Below are positions 1 through 8,423 of a stretch of 42,762 nucleotides of DNA, in pieces. Where the stretch lies: assembly GCA_030835305.1 (NCBI GenBank), contig JAURPJ010000041.1:1-42762 (forward strand), written 5' to 3'. The stretch is from Verrucomicrobiota bacterium (GTDB lineage: Bacteria > Verrucomicrobiota > Verrucomicrobiia > Verrucomicrobiales > Akkermansiaceae). Numbering within the stretch: the first letter of the stretch is position 1; every line of letters starts with the position of its first letter. Made by a program: the position numbers and the translations under genes. The notes beneath the pieces were generated by a model. It made no database searches, was not told the DNA's origin, and saw only the letters and a program-made list of their open reading frames with translations.

Positions 1-1120
1 GTTTCGCCGCACTGTCCGGATAAGGATTCTCTTTCCCAAAAACCAACATCTGCTCGCGGGTTTCTTCAGTCACAAAAGATTCATCAATCATCCCTTCACC
101 ATTCTGGATTTTCCCCAATTCCAATTTCAAGTGCTTCGCAAGAAAAGGGTAGGCCGCCATCCGCTTTGACTTACCGTAGTCGTGTTGCTCATCCGCAAAG
201 TGCGCGTTTTTGACCAACTCCTTGTGACCGAAAAGTTCGTAAACAAACTGCACGTGCGGAAACTCCACCTTCGGAGTATTCACTGTCCAATCCGAACCAT
301 TTGAGACCAAAAGTTGCGGACGGGGCGCAGCCATCGCGGCGATTTCAACATTGTTGGTAATGTGGTTTTCTCCCTGATGAATGGCCATTCCACTTTCACA
401 AACACAGCCTCCAAAAAAGTGCGCCGAAACCTGACAAACTGGCACACTCGCCGAAATTCGCTCATCAATCGCAGCGAGGATAAAGGTCTGGGTTCCGCCC
501 CCCGAGCATCCGGTCATACCAATTCGCCGGGCATCCACTTCAGGCAGCGACAAGATAAAGTCGAGAGCCCGCATGCTGTTCCACGTTTGGAGTCTCAACA
601 CTTCGGGAGTCTTGCGATGATCCCACCCCGCTTCCTTCCAGTCACCATATCCGACCATATCATAAAGAAAGACCTTCGCGCCCATACGGGCGAAAGCGGC
701 GCATCTCGCCTGCCGACTCGACTTAAACCGGCCACCATGACCATGGGGGCAAAGAATCCCAGCATAGGACGCGAAGGCTTCAGTCGGTTCGTAAAGTGTC
801 CCAGTGACAAAGAACCCCGGAGAACTTTCAAAGGCCACACTCTCGGCAGTGTATCCCTTGTAGGTCCGCTTGTTGGAATGCTTTGGATTGAGAGGAGTTT
901 TTGGCGGAAGCGTGGTCAATTTCGCCCCTTCAAGAATCCCTTTGACAAGCAACTCCTTCCTCTTCAGCCAAGCCGCCAGATCCGGATAGCTCTTCCTTAG
1001 CCCGGCGAGTTCCGCCTTCGCTTCCGATGGGCTGTGAGCATGCCCGACCCGTAAGCGCGTATCGGCATTGAGAGGAAAAAACAAGCTGGCAAAAACAGCG
1101 ACAGTGAAAAACAGTTTCAT
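1..1120 (-). CDS. Exported alpha/beta hydrolase (acetylxylan esterase / dienelactone hydrolase-like), 3' end outside window
   Basis: The gene opens with ATG at 1120 and runs off the left edge after 373 codons without a stop, so the C-terminus is missing. Residues 1-19 form a signal peptide ([10 protein letters not shown], then a hydrophobic stretch ending in LNA), placing the enzyme outside the cytoplasm. The alpha/beta-hydrolase fold is indicated by an oxyanion-type CPHGHGG at about residue 124 and a nucleophile elbow TGCSGGG with Ser206. Asp277 and His313 (EQHDYG) are plausible triad partners. Such proteins in Verrucomicrobiota and Planctomycetota are usually annotated as acetylxylan esterase-like or prolyl-oligopeptidase-like enzymes acting on polysaccharide esters. 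The substrate cannot be read from the sequence. The fold call is firm; the function is only family-level inference. Confidence 0.85.
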   Translation of the reverse strand, partial: MKLFFTVAVFASLFFPLNADTRLRVGHAHSPSEAKAELAGLRKSYPDLAAWLKRKELLVKGILEGAKLTTLPPKTPLNPKHSNKRTYKGYTAESVAFESSPGFFVTGTLYEPTEAFASYAGILCPHGHGGRFKSSRQARCAAFARMGAKVFLYDMVGYGDWKEAGWDHRKTPEVLRLQTWNSMRALDFILSLPEVDARRIGMTGCSGGGTQTFILAAIDERISASVPVCQVSAHFFGGCVCESGMAIHQGENHITNNVEIAAMAAPRPQLLVSNGSDWTVNTPKVEFPHVQFVYELFGHKELVKNAHFADEQHDYGKSKRMAAYPFLAKHLKLELGKIQNGEGMIDESFVTEETREQMLVFGKENPYPDSAAK

Positions 1121-1240
1121 GGATTAAGTAAATAGCAGATCTAAAAGCCAAACACCAGCTGTTGTCAGCCGGGGTCATGGCCGCTAAGTTCGCTTCATCC
1201 CCCCTGTTTTTTTGGCTTAATTACCTTCACCGCATTGCCC

Positions 1241-1845
1241 ATGGCAGTGAACGGAATCGAGATTGAACTTCGCTACGATTACGACACCAGTGGATTCTTC
1301 AACCAACCCGGAGCCAAAGAAGCGATGCGGGGCTAGGCGGACGTCTTCGAAAAAATCCTCGTTGATAAACCGGATGAAATCAATGTCGCCACCATGGGAC
1401 TTCAGCAAGTGGCGTGACCAGCTTCTTCAACCAAGTGCTCTATCGGGGGCAAACTGGCGCTTCGGATACGCCCTCGACCAATTATGGACCTTGGGGCGGC
1501 TCCATTTCCTTCGACACCCGGAAATTTGACGGGAGCGCCCGTGTCTGGAATTTTTCACTGACCGAAACCGACACCTTCAAAACTGACTTTGTCGGCAACG
1601 CTGTTCACGAAATCTGCCACATTCTCGGAATTGGCAACGCTGATTCGTGGCTTGATCGCGCCGACCTCATCGAAATCAGCTGGGAGGTCAAATTGCCAGC
1701 CAGCGGCACCGCCTCGGTTGCCAACGGTGAGGTCCATTTAAAGGTCCCCACCATCACCGGCTTCACGTATCGGATCCTCCAGGGAAACCTCAACGCAAAA
1801 TTCGTCAACCTTGGGGATGCCATCGCTGGAAACCAATCAGCCTAA
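1241..1845 (+). pseudogene. Decayed HExxH zinc metalloprotease gene (one nonsense codon plus a frameshift)
   Basis: From ATG 1241 the first frame encodes a recognisable segment (IELRYDYDTSGFF, then NQPGAKEA) but meets TAG at 1334-1336. The same frame resumes (ADVFEKILVD) until TGA at 1415-1417. The rest continues in another frame from about 1414 and contains a zincin motif, HEICHILGIG, at about 1606-1635, preceded by GPWGGSISFD. HExxHxxG with a downstream GNADSW fits a matrixin/M10-like extracellular protease. Relative to what I recall of related secreted proteases, the middle and the C-terminus look shortened, and no signal peptide is evident before 1241. One stop, one frameshift and missing segments together argue for a pseudogene rather than a sequencing error. 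Confidence 0.75.
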
Positions 1846-2150
1846 ACAATGACATCTCTCCATGCTCCTTCCAGCAAAGATTTCCTTTGCTTCGCTGTAA
1901 GCACGGACTCGGCCGCTGCCCGCCCGGCTCCCCGTAAGCTCGCCAAACCTTCCTCCGGAATCCTAAGTTATGAATGGAGCTGGCAATCAAAAAATTGCTG
2001 TGCACACTACGGTAGCAAACAGCACGAAAGAGAATAAAAGAAATAAGAATTGGACGCAATCGTCAGCATCCCAACCTCGAAAAAAAACTCACCGGCGCGG
2101 GTTGAAATCTAGCCCAATCGGCGCGAGAGCCGCCGAACGAGCCGGGAGTT
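1846..2150. other. Gap with no supported gene
   Basis: About 300 bases lie between the decayed protease and msrB. Short open frames occur on both strands but none has a recognisable protein, a start context or neighbour support. This may be degraded tail sequence of the protease locus. Confidence 0.5.
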
Positions 2151-2756
2151 TTACGACTCGCCCTTCTTTTCCTTGGGCTCCTCCGATACCTTCTTTTCCT
2201 CAACCTTCTTTTTGGCTGCCGCCACCACTTCGGCTGGCACAAACTTCAACGCCGTTCCGTTAATACAGTAGCGCTTGTCAGTCGGAGTATCAAACCCTTC
2301 TCCGAGAAAGACGTGACCAAGATGACCATCACAAACCGCACAGATCACTTCGGTCCGCACCATGAAACCACTGCGGTCCACCTTGGTCTTCACATTCTTC
2401 GCTTTCGAGGGATCGTAAAATGAAGGCCAGCCACAATGGGAATCAAATTTCTCCTTCGAGGAAAAGAGCTCAGTATTGCAGCCAGCGCAGAAATACGTCC
2501 CACCCCCCTGCGCTTTGAACTCCTTGTATACCTGGCCGTTGGACCGCTCGGTCCCGGCCTGACGTAAAATTCGGTATTGCTCCGGGGTGAGACGCTTTCT
2601 CCACTCTTCGTCAGTCAGCTTGGCTGCCTCTTCTTTTGAGATCGCCTCGGGCACTTCCTTGGCCACGGGCATCACGGTTTCCTTCTTATCTTGCGCATAA
2701 ACGAAGATCCCGAATCCGAGAGCGACAAACAAAGCGAGTGAGATTCTTTTTTTCAT
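2151..2756 (-). CDS. msrB: Exported peptide-methionine (R)-S-oxide reductase MsrB
   Basis: MsrB reduces the R-epimer of methionine sulfoxide in proteins. The 201-residue protein starts with a signal peptide (MKKRISLALF, cleavage probably after VYA around residue 21), so it should act in the periplasm or envelope. The conserved core begins with LTPEQYRILRQAGTE at residue 56. Two zinc-binding Cys pairs are visible, CAGC at 90-93 and CAVC at 139-142. HCGWPSF (about 107) and RYCINGTALKF with catalytic Cys164 complete the family signature. The tail after residue 175 is a Lys/Glu-rich extension. The gene is monocistronic. Export suggests repair of oxidised envelope proteins, although no MsrA or electron donor is encoded nearby. 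Confidence 0.95.
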   Translation of the reverse strand: MKKRISLALFVALGFGIFVYAQDKKETVMPVAKEVPEAISKEEAAKLTDEEWRKRLTPEQYRILRQAGTERSNGQVYKEFKAQGGGTYFCAGCNTELFSSKEKFDSHCGWPSFYDPSKAKNVKTKVDRSGFMVRTEVICAVCDGHLGHVFLGEGFDTPTDKRYCINGTALKFVPAEVVAAAKKKVEEKKVSEEPKEKKGES

Positions 2757-2895
2757 GTTGTTGGGAGCTTAACCTCCAAAGCTCTATTCCTCAAATCGAA
2801 CAAATACGATACAAAAAAAATCTTCAGATCCGAACGTCCCGCACTTTTTCCAATTTCGTGATAAAGCTTCCCTCAAAAATGTGTATTTTCTTCTC

Positions 2896-3576
2896 ATGAA
2901 AACAATATTGCTTGGATTCACGCTTCTGACCACTCCTCTCTTCGCTGGTCCTCCCGAGGGCTTCACGTCCCTTTTCAATGGCAAGGACTTCACCGGCTGG
3001 TGGGGCGCAGCCACCGAAAACCCCGCGAAATACCTCGCGCTCCCGGCGGAGAAGCTCGCCGCCAAGAAAAAGAAGAGCATCGAAAACATCGATAAGCACT
3101 GGAAAGTCGCCGACGGCATCATCCACAACGATGGGCACGGACTTTTCCTCACCACCGAGAAAAACTACTCTGACTTCGAGCTTCGCCTAGAATTCAAGCT
3201 CGACCCAAAAGCAGACAGTGGAGTCTACCTTCGCGGCATTCCCCAGGTCCAACTCTGGGACACCACCGAAGCAGGGGGTAGCTGGAAACACGGAGCCAGG
3301 AAAGGCTCAACCGGACTCTGGAACAATCCCAAGGGCACTCCCGGTCGCGAACCCCTCGTCCATGCCGATAAACCCGTCGGAGAATGGAATAAACTCGTCA
3401 TCAAAATGGTTGGAGACAAAGTGACGATCCACCTTAACGACAAACGGACCGTCGATCAGGCCAAGCTATACAACTACTTCGACAAAAAGGGCGCACTCCC
3501 CGAAGTGGGTCCCATCCAATTGCAAACCCACGGCGCTCCGGTGCAGTGGCGCAACATTTTCATCAAGGAGCTCTAG
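2896..3576 (+). CDS. Secreted DUF1080 family protein (3-keto-disaccharide hydrolase-like)
   Basis: The 226-residue protein has a clear signal peptide (MKTILLGFTLLTTPLFAG). I chose ATG 2896 over the in-frame GTG at 2881 because it places the basic residue and hydrophobic core correctly. The mature part opens with FTSLFNGKDFTGWWG and includes DFELRLEFKLDPKADSGVYL and a C-terminal GPIQLQTHG, the hallmarks of the DUF1080 concanavalin-like beta-sandwich. The family is named after 3-keto-disaccharide hydrolase activity and is greatly expanded in Verrucomicrobiota and Planctomycetota. The actual substrate is unknown. A strong terminator follows the stop. Confidence 0.9.
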   Translation: MKTILLGFTLLTTPLFAGPPEGFTSLFNGKDFTGWWGAATENPAKYLALPAEKLAAKKKKSIENIDKHWKVADGIIHNDGHGLFLTTEKNYSDFELRLEFKLDPKADSGVYLRGIPQVQLWDTTEAGGSWKHGARKGSTGLWNNPKGTPGREPLVHADKPVGEWNKLVIKMVGDKVTIHLNDKRTVDQAKLYNYFDKKGALPEVGPIQLQTHGAPVQWRNIFIKEL

Positions 3577-3593
3577 TCGCACAAAAAACCGAC

Positions 3594-3641
3594 CACGAAT
3601 CAGGCACGATCGGGATTTCCCTGATTCGTGCCTTTTTATTT
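3594..3641 (+). terminator. Rho-independent terminator of the DUF1080 gene
   Basis: A perfect 11-bp stem CACGAATCAGG (3594-3604) pairs with CCTGATTCGTG (3620-3630) around a 15-base loop. It is followed by CCTTTTTATTTT. It lies 17 bases after the stop codon at 3576. Confidence 0.85.
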
Positions 3642-3669
3642 TCGGGATCGAAGCCAAACTCTTCCCACC

Positions 3670-4380
3670 ATGAAGATCAAAGCACCCCAGCTGATCATTG
3701 CCGCCCTTATCATTTTGGGTATCACCTTTCTGGTCATCGGGGTCTTCCATCAAAAAGAGCCTATCAAATACTTTGCCCACTCGCTGCGCACCTGGCAGGA
3801 GTCCGACTCCATCGCTGGATACCCCATCGCCACCAATTACGATGAGGACAGTAGCCCAACCGCATTCAAAACAACCAAATTTCAACCCAACCTCAGCACC
3901 ATGTCCCCCATGGAACGCTACCGGCTTCCGACCGTCCGGGGCTTCATAAACCCGGAAGGTGGTGATGCCATAGCCGCAGGCACCGGACTGGTCCTCTACA
4001 CGGGCGATCCCAGTGGCTACGATGGCAAGGCCGTTCTACTCGGCCACCGCCTTCCGGACGGTTCCATCGTGCAAACTTTTTACACCGGCCTCACGGAGAT
4101 CGACGTCAAAGTCGGCCAACATGTCCCGCACACCACTGCACTTGGAAAAGGAGGTCAACTCCTCGAAGCGAGGTTCGGTTCGTCTATCGATATTTATAAG
4201 GAGACTTTTGGGACGGTCACCCTGAATTCACAAGAGGCTCCCCCAGCCCCCAACCGGATTCCCCTTGACAAATTCTTTGGCAAACACAAGCTCAAACAGA
4301 GTGGGCCAGACCCGCTTGAGATCATCCGGGAAAACGAATTAAGAAAAGCCCGCGAAGAACTTGGCATCGGCGTGGAATAA
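3670..4380 (+). CDS. Membrane-anchored M23/LytM-like protein, probably non-catalytic
   Basis: The 236-residue product starts at ATG 3670. An in-frame upstream start at 3628 lies inside the preceding terminator and is unlikely. Residues 8-29 form one hydrophobic anchor (QLIIAALIILGITFLVIGVF). The domain at about 85-170 resembles the LytM beta-sheet fold: GFINPEGGDAIAAGTG, then LVLYTGDPSGYDGKAV, then a hairpin with DGSIVQTFYTGLTEIDVKVG and ALGKGGQLLEARFG. Classical M23 enzymes bind zinc through HxxxD and HxH; here only one His sits in the expected strand (LLGHRLPDG) and no HxH is seen. A structural or regulatory role is therefore more likely than peptidoglycan hydrolysis. The C-terminus is charged. 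Exact function unknown. Confidence 0.65.
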   Translation: MKIKAPQLIIAALIILGITFLVIGVFHQKEPIKYFAHSLRTWQESDSIAGYPIATNYDEDSSPTAFKTTKFQPNLSTMSPMERYRLPTVRGFINPEGGDAIAAGTGLVLYTGDPSGYDGKAVLLGHRLPDGSIVQTFYTGLTEIDVKVGQHVPHTTALGKGGQLLEARFGSSIDIYKETFGTVTLNSQEAPPAPNRIPLDKFFGKHKLKQSGPDPLEIIRENELRKAREELGIGVE

Positions 4381-4391
4381 ACCTTTCGGGG

Positions 4392-5704
4392 CTACAATTG
4401 AGTTTCGAGGAATCGCGCAAAGAAGCGCTTATAGCCGGGCTCAAGAACGGACGGCAGATTTACGAGGGTAATCTCCCGACAGACTTTAAGATCACGACGA
4501 AACATCGCCGTCTGCTCCCCGGCAAACTCCCGGGAATCGACGTGCAGGTTAATCTCATCGTTGATGAAAAAACTCCGGTCGTCGAGGTTTGCCGATCCCA
4601 CAATGCTGAACTGCCCGTCCGCAACGAGTAGCTTGCCGTGCATCATGGTCGTTTCATACTGGTAGATGCGGACCCCTCCGCGCAGCAGCTCCGACCAGTG
4701 ATTTTGCGAAGCATATCGGGTCGGCTTTGAATCAATAAGTTGGTTCGGAACGATGACCTCGATCTTCACTCCTCTGGCAGCTGCTGCCAAAAGCAGGCTG
4801 CGGAACCGTCTGTTTGGAATAAAATACGATTGCTGGAGAAGCAGGCTTTTCCGGGCACCATTGATGGCACTGATAAATCCGTGGGCCACCGGGTGATCAG
4901 GATTCCAAGGGTCATCAAAGACAACCTGAACTTTGTTTCGCCTGCCACCCGCAATTCCGGAAAGTACGAAGAACCTTAGATTTTCTCACCAGTGAGTTCA
5001 AACCAATTTTCGCGAAAGGCTTCCTGAAACCCTCGCACCGCCGGGCCTTTGATTTCATATTGGGTGTCCCGCCAATGCTTTGCGCTATGTGCATCGCCAC
5101 TCCATGCCAGGGCAAATCCAGCGCCTCCGGTAAAAGCAATCCTACCATCGACCACCAAAATCTTGCGATGGGTCCGGTTGTTGGAAAACCGCGGCCGGAG
5201 AATATTAATGGGATGGTAGAGTTCCAATTCCACTCCGGCCTGTCTCATCAGACGAATGTTTGCTTCACCTGCTTTTACAGAGCCTACGTTATCCAAAATG
5301 ACCTTAACCTCAACCCCGGCCTTGGCCCGCTCGGCGAGAGCCCGGGAAAATTGGCGTGTCACCGGCGCATCCACAAAAGCAAAAGTCTCAAAGGTGATTG
5401 TCTTCCGCGCGCGACGCACCGCCCTCAACATGGGAGGAAAAAAAGCATCGCCATTGGTCAGGGTGCGGATCGCATTGGTCGAACTCCACGGCGACTGCGT
5501 CGCCCCGGAAATTTCCTTTCTAAAAACAGGCGAACCAATGGGAACATCCTTTCCCAATGAAACATCAACCCGGGAACTGAAGCAGGAAGTCAGCGACAAG
5601 GCGCCAACATACACAAGCAGGCTAACGGCCTCCAGCAAGACGCTCAGCAAGACCTTCGGGGAGACCGGCGGCACGAATTTTTTCCTGGGTAGTGGCAAGA
5701 TCAT
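4392..5704 (-). pseudogene. Broken cardiolipin synthase / phospholipase D-family gene (stop codon plus 1-base deletion)
   Basis: Two adjacent minus-strand frames together make one protein of the two-HKD cardiolipin synthase type. The first (5704 to 4976) has an N-terminal hydrophobic segment, TFETFAFVD and the first HKD motif HRKILVVDGRIAFTGG. It stops at TAA 4976-4978 after FELTGEKI. Beyond that stop the same frame still reads SSYFPELRVAGETK before similarity jumps frame near 4930, where one missing G would restore VQVVFDDPWNPDHPVAHGF. The second frame (4889 to 4392) carries QQSYFIPN and the second HKD motif HGKLLVADGQFSIVGSANLD. Both motifs are otherwise intact. Two independent lesions suggest a recent pseudogene; one lesion alone could have been an assembly error. 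The 5' end overlaps the upstream phosphoesterase by 83 bases. Confidence 0.8.
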
Positions 5705-6344
5705 ACTCGATGCGATGGAAGGTCACCGTTGAGGTAGGCATGTCATAAATGACGTAGCAAGCTCGCCAGTCGCCATCGCGTGGCTGACCAACGGATCCGG
5801 TGTTAATAAAATACTTCATTCCCGGTTCGATCACAACCGAGTCGGCCTCAACTTCCGCCACTCTCGAATCACGAACAAAAATCCGCGGCACGTGGGTGTG
5901 GCCGTGAAAGCAGAGGTTGGTGAACTGGTATGAAAAATTGGACATCGCATCGAACTTGTTTGTCACGTAGTTCCAAGATTGGGGCTGATCGAGCGTAGAG
6001 TGCACGACGGTGAAGTCCTCCACCTGGCGAACCATCCTGATCTTGCGGAGCCAATCACGCTGTTCATCGGTGAGCTGCTCGCGGGTCCACCGTAGCGCGG
6101 AAGCCGCGACCGGGTTCATACTGTCGAGGCTATGATTGCCCGAGGCATCTTCATCGTGATTCCCTTTCACCACCGGCCAGTTGCTCTCGCGCACCCGCTC
6201 GAGACAAGCGGAAGGGTCCGCGTTGTAGCCGACAATGTCACCCATGCAAACGTGATCAGTACAACCCTGCTGTGCAGCATCCGCTAGGACGGCGTCGAGG
6301 GCCTCAAGATTGGCGTGGATATCTCCAAATAGGGCAATGCGCAT
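5622..6344 (-). CDS. Calcineurin-like metallophosphoesterase
   Basis: The 240-residue protein begins at ATG 6344, immediately before the first metal motif. A longer in-frame start at 6386 adds 14 residues not expected in the family. The metallophosphatase motifs appear in order: GDIHANLEAL (D-x-H, residue about 6), GDIVGYNADP (GDxxG), GNHDEDA (GNHD, about 78), H in VVHSTLD, and GHTHVP (GHTH, about 157). TGSVGQPRDGD follows and is typical of the YfcE/DUF2437-like phosphodiesterase subgroup. It should be a soluble cytoplasmic metal-dependent phosphoesterase; the substrate cannot be inferred. It lies upstream of the broken phospholipase D gene and overlaps it, suggesting former co-transcription. 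Confidence 0.9.
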   Translation of the reverse strand: MRIALFGDIHANLEALDAVLADAAQQGCTDHVCMGDIVGYNADPSACLERVRESNWPVVKGNHDEDASGNHSLDSMNPVAASALRWTREQLTDEQRDWLRKIRMVRQVEDFTVVHSTLDQPQSWNYVTNKFDAMSNFSYQFTNLCFHGHTHVPRIFVRDSRVAEVEADSVVIEPGMKYFINTGSVGQPRDGDWRACYVIYDMPTSTVTFHRIEYDLATTQEKIRAAGLPEGLAERLAGGR

Positions 6345-6441
6345 AACGCGGGAAGGAAGGGCCAACAATTGCCAGTCCCCCGCCAACTGTAAAGGTCAGA
6401 TTGTTCCATGATTTGCAATCAATCGGCTGGTTTTTTAGCAT

Positions 6442-7452
6442 CTAATCGATTATCGCATCTGCGTCTCTCTTCTCGAGCTCCTCTCGCCAGACACTGGGAT
6501 AGAGAGGACGCATTGGCTCGGTTACGAATGGATTGAGCGAATCCGGAACCTTAAGTTCATCAATCAACTGCTTCATGAGCTGGTCGATGTTTCCGGCATA
6601 GTAGCCATCATACTTAATCCTAGCCCGGTAATTATAGAGATCGCGATAGGCTAGTTCCTTGGTTTGAAAAACCTGATGAATCTGCGGGCGGAGGACGCCA
6701 TCCGGAAGCTCGGGATTGCTTCCAAGAATCACAGAAAGCACACGGAATTTAGGAACTGAAAAATGAATCGGGCCATCCTGCATCAAACGCATCATTTCGT
6801 CATAAGCCTCGATCTCCCGGCCGGTAATCCGGGAAACCGTGAAAAGGTAACGACGGCGGTAAACCGGATTCCGCGAATAACGAACCATCTTGAAGGCCTC
6901 GGCCGCGCGCTCCAGGTCGGGTCGCTTGAACTCGTTGGACCACATAGCTCCCATCTCATAATAGAGCTTCTCGGATTTCGGATTATATTTCAAACCCTTC
7001 CAATAAAAGGCGTCTCCCTTCTCAAGATACTCCATCTCAAAAAGCTGCCGTTTGGCCGGGCTAAAGTCCTGGTTTCGTTTTGCCCAGGAAGCGGCATTCC
7101 ACCCCAAATGCCACCCCCCGGAATCCCAATAAAAGGAATTGTAGGGATCGAGAGCCGTAATGACGTCGTAGTCTTTTTCGAGCTCATACCAGTCGTTATT
7201 CTCGAAGTGATCATACGCTCCAACACTCATGAAGGAAGCCATCACCGACCGCAGCCCCCCAAAGGCACCGGCCAAACTGGTTTGCCCCATCTCACTCCAA
7301 ATTTCTGAGTCGATTTGGGGATGGGCAATTTTACGTTCACGAAGATCCTGCGTAAATTTTTGCTCCCTGGGCATGCGAAGATAGCCCGTGCCCGCCAAAA
7401 CAGCTGCGATCACGATCAGGTTGCGAATGGTCTTGAATCTTCTCATCCCCAC
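6442..7452 (-). CDS. Membrane-anchored helical-repeat protein of the ABC-2 operon, unknown function
   Basis: This 336-residue protein has one N-terminal hydrophobic segment (residues about 10-26, IRNLIVIAAVLAGTGYL) and an otherwise soluble, alpha-helical body. Helix pairs such as LEKGDAFYWKGLKYNPKSEK and the stretch ERAAEAFKMV resemble TPR units. ATG at 7452 or the ATG two codons later could be the start. It follows the permease gene by only 6 bases and ends the operon, so it probably works with the transporter. I recognise no catalytic motif. A role as periplasmic or scaffold partner is inferred from gene order alone. Confidence 0.75.
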   Translation of the reverse strand: MGMRRFKTIRNLIVIAAVLAGTGYLRMPREQKFTQDLRERKIAHPQIDSEIWSEMGQTSLAGAFGGLRSVMASFMSVGAYDHFENNDWYELEKDYDVITALDPYNSFYWDSGGWHLGWNAASWAKRNQDFSPAKRQLFEMEYLEKGDAFYWKGLKYNPKSEKLYYEMGAMWSNEFKRPDLERAAEAFKMVRYSRNPVYRRRYLFTVSRITGREIEAYDEMMRLMQDGPIHFSVPKFRVLSVILGSNPELPDGVLRPQIHQVFQTKELAYRDLYNYRARIKYDGYYAGNIDQLMKQLIDELKVPDSLNPFVTEPMRPLYPSVWREELEKRDADAIID

Positions 7453-7458
7453 ACCTCT

Positions 7459-8391
7459 TTAAAATTCCTTGTCCGAAAAAACGAACCACGAGAGAACCAC
7501 ATAAATTCCGATATATAGCGCCGCGAATCCCCCAAGTTGTGCCATGTCAGTGTGCAAGACTTCCTCCGCCCTGACTGCGCCGTCGGCGATCGACTCAAAG
7601 AGTTTGAAGTCAGGAAAAACCAGTGTGACGAAGGTGCTGACAATCCGCTCCGCCATGTTCGGATCCTCACCAAAGAAGGGGTCGGTAAAGAGCCCCTCCC
7701 GCGCCACCGACTGAAACGCGCCAATAATCCAAACCATCGCACTGGTCGCGATAGTGAATATAGTTGAGGTCGAGAAAGTGGAAATCAAGAGCGCTACCGC
7801 CGCGATTACAGAAGCCTTCAAGAAGTGGGCCATCACGCCATATTGTAAGATCAAGGTCGGGCCGTGTGCCGCAATCTCCGCGCGGCCAGCCGCCAGATCT
7901 TCCTCCGGATATCCAATCTTTTTCATATATTCGGTGACTTCCACCAACTTTTGCTCGGTCCGAAAATGAAGCGTTGCCACCAGCAAAACGTCCATCACGA
8001 CCATTGCGATGAAGATCACCGCCATCACCCCGAGAAGTTTTCCCACCAAATAATCGAGCCGTGGCACCGGTTTGCATAGGATCGTGTATAACGTGCGATC
8101 CTCAATATCACCGGGGATGAGCAACGCCGTCGCAACGATGCCAAACATCGAACTGAAAACCATCATCGTCCCCAGACAGATGTTTTTATGCATTCGCAGC
8201 TCCTGCTCCGGTTGCAAGGTCTCCGCACCTTGATACCAGATCAAATCAAAGAATTGGATTCCGACAAAAAGGAGTGCGATGGGCGCCAAAAAATAAAACA
8301 CCTTCATGCGCACCAACTGGGTCACGGTGTTTTGCGCGATGATTAAAATCCGGCGCAACGAAAAAAAGGAAGTGGAGGCTCGGGTGCTCAT
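7459..8391 (-). CDS. ABC-2 type transporter permease
   Basis: The 310-residue protein has about six hydrophobic segments, beginning with FYFLAPIALLFVGIQFF at residue about 31, then a pair near 95 and 125, two near 195 and 225, and one at the C-terminus (LYIGIYVVLSWFVF). The motif GDIEDRTLYTILCKPVPRL at about 109-127 is characteristic of ABC-2 permeases (NosY/YhaP-like), where a cytoplasmic elbow precedes a long TM helix. Between TM segments is a charged extracytoplasmic loop. It is encoded 32 bases downstream of its ATPase. The substrate is not predictable: ABC-2 exporters move polysaccharides, lipids, drugs or peptides. Confidence 0.88.
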   Translation of the reverse strand: MSTRASTSFFSLRRILIIAQNTVTQLVRMKVFYFLAPIALLFVGIQFFDLIWYQGAETLQPEQELRMHKNICLGTMMVFSSMFGIVATALLIPGDIEDRTLYTILCKPVPRLDYLVGKLLGVMAVIFIAMVVMDVLLVATLHFRTEQKLVEVTEYMKKIGYPEEDLAAGRAEIAAHGPTLILQYGVMAHFLKASVIAAVALLISTFSTSTIFTIATSAMVWIIGAFQSVAREGLFTDPFFGEDPNMAERIVSTFVTLVFPDFKLFESIADGAVRAEEVLHTDMAQLGGFAALYIGIYVVLSWFVFSDKEF

Positions 8392-8423
8392 GTTAGTTTA
8401 AAGTGGTTCGGGACTCCAGGTTT

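Noticed and set aside
314-1000. 228-codon plus-strand frame inside the left-edge hydrolase gene
   Set aside because: The minus strand encodes a signal peptide and a GCSGGG hydrolase elbow; the plus frame has no family features.
4976-5704. A stand-alone short PLD protein
   Set aside because: One HKD motif is insufficient in this two-motif family, and the second motif follows directly in the shifted frame, so it is the front of one broken gene.
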